Assembly: GCA_015060015.1 (NCBI GenBank)
Contig: SUZG01000005.1
Location: 1 to 64,000 of the forward strand
Direction of reading: 5' to 3'
Length of the DNA: 64,000 nt
Source of the DNA: Rikenellaceae bacterium
GTDB lineage: Bacteria > Bacteroidota > Bacteroidia > Bacteroidales > Rikenellaceae
A model generated the notes under the pieces. The model had not been told where the DNA came from. It saw only the letters and a program-made list of their open reading frames with translations, and searched no databases. Shown piece after piece: positions 63,338 to 64,000 of this stretch; position 1 is the stretch's first letter, and every line of letters starts with the position of its first letter. Made by a program: the position numbers and the translations under genes.

Positions 63338-64000
63338 ATGCTTGTAAAAGAGTTACAACCGAGCATCATCTGGGAGCAGTTTGATGCTATAACAAAGATT
63401 CCGCGTCCATCGAAGAAGGAGGGGCAGATTATCGAGTGGCTGATTGGTTTCGCAAAGCAACACGGCCTGGAGTGGCAGCGTGACGATATTGGCAATGTAG
63501 TTATCCGCAAGGGTGCTACCGCCGGCTTTGAGAATCGTCAGACCATAATCCTGCAATCACATATGGATATGGTATGCGAGAAGAACTCAAACGTAGATTT
63601 CGACTTCGACAACGATGCGATACGCACAAAGGTTGATGGCGAGTGGGTCAAGGCAGAAGGCACTACACTGGGTGCTGACTGCGGTATAGGTATGGCGGCA
63701 GCGTTGGCTCTGCTCATAGACCCCACAGCCGAGCACGGCCCTATCGAGGCTCTCTTCACTGTTGATGAGGAGACCGGCCTTACGGGTGCTTTCGAGCTGG
63801 GCGAGAATATGCTCACAGGACGATATCTTATCAACCTCGACTCGGAGGATGAGGGCGAGATATTTATCGGTTGTGCCGGTGGCGTTGATACCGTTGCAAC
63901 ATTCAGTTGCGAGAGAGAGGCTGCACCTGCCGGCTACAAGTTCTATCGTATGGATGTTGCCAACCTTCTGGGTGGTCACTCTGGCGACGACATCGACAAG
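63338..64000 (+). CDS. pepD: Aminoacyl-histidine dipeptidase PepD (N-terminal part, cut by window end)
   Basis: The first 221 codons of an M20-family metallopeptidase that hydrolyses Xaa-His and other dipeptides in the cytoplasm. The frame stays open to the last base. Metal-binding and family motifs are LQSHMDMVCEK, GTTLGADCGIGMAAALAL, VDEETGLTGA, NLDSEDEGE, FIGCAGG and GGHSGDDI. The start at 63338 (MLVKELQPS) fits the family. The C-terminal half lies outside the window. Confidence 0.94.
   Translation, partial: MLVKELQPSIIWEQFDAITKIPRPSKKEGQIIEWLIGFAKQHGLEWQRDDIGNVVIRKGATAGFENRQTIILQSHMDMVCEKNSNVDFDFDNDAIRTKVDGEWVKAEGTTLGADCGIGMAAALALLIDPTAEHGPIEALFTVDEETGLTGAFELGENMLTGRYLINLDSEDEGEIFIGCAGGVDTVATFSCEREAAPAGYKFYRMDVANLLGGHSGDDIDK

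Overview
The window looks like a chromosome segment of a gut-type Bacteroidales, and I infer an Alistipes/Rikenellaceae-like organism with moderate confidence. The evidence is a SusC/SusD polysaccharide utilization locus, a DUF6377-type regulator, a TonB receptor behind a TPP riboswitch, an adenosylcobalamin-dependent ribonucleotide reductase, AT-rich leaders that mostly lack Shine-Dalgarno sites, and many exact copies of the Bacteroidetes -7 promoter box TAnnTTTG. Several of these sit 18-20 nt downstream of a TTTG -33 box. The species assignment is inference.

Layout. 1-138: a folded leader with no gene. 139-5440: a secreted S9 peptidase and a GH2 glycosidase in one unit. 5523-9407 (minus): an OmpA-family protein and the B12-dependent ribonucleotide reductase. 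9643-11492 (minus): an unrecognised lipoprotein, an unrecognised beta-barrel protein and RidA. 11750-12172: a META-domain protein. 12266-21484 (minus): a glycogen/alpha-glucan operon made of a glycogen synthase-phosphorylase fusion, a debranching enzyme with a histone-H1-like tail, a GT4 glycosyltransferase and a GH57 amylase. 21769-26000: HemW, ATP-dependent PEP carboxykinase and a Ca/Na exchanger. 26085-31897 (minus): the cell-shape operon mreB-mreC-mreD-mrdA-rodA. 32153-33802 (minus): a membrane-spanning DUF6377 regulator. 34231-45436: a beta-glucan locus (SusC, SusD, GH30, SusE/F-like surface lipoprotein, GH3) whose gene content resembles the described beta-1,6-glucan loci of Bacteroides. 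The susC signal-peptide region holds a run of nine G. 45709-53286: glucose-6-phosphate isomerase, UvrB, a LysM glucosaminidase, an unknown protein and a dipeptidyl peptidase IV. 53360-54099 (minus): a zeta-toxin-like kinase with a small partner. 54244-58753: superoxide dismutase, GreA, a DUF4837 lipoprotein, a polysaccharide deacetylase, UbiX and EF-P. 58830-61196 (minus): a TonB-dependent receptor preceded by a TPP riboswitch, so probably the outer-membrane thiamine transporter. 61330-62439: a thioredoxin-fold lipoprotein lacking its second active-site cysteine. 62521-63239: tRNA-Arg(ACG) followed by a 265-bp tandem repeat, each unit starting with the tRNA 3' end and its terminator. 63338 to the window end: the start of pepD.

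How the parts fit. The glycogen genes cover both synthesis and breakdown of stored glucan, and the beta-glucan locus and isomerase feed glucose into central metabolism. The mre operon, LysM glucosaminidase and polysaccharide deacetylase act on the wall. The two S9 peptidases fit growth on peptides. The items most worth a second look are the tRNA-linked repeat array, the TPP-riboswitch receptor, the poly-G tract in susC, the synthase-phosphorylase fusion, the histone-like tail on the debranching enzyme, and two structured leaders (1-90 and 56843-56901).
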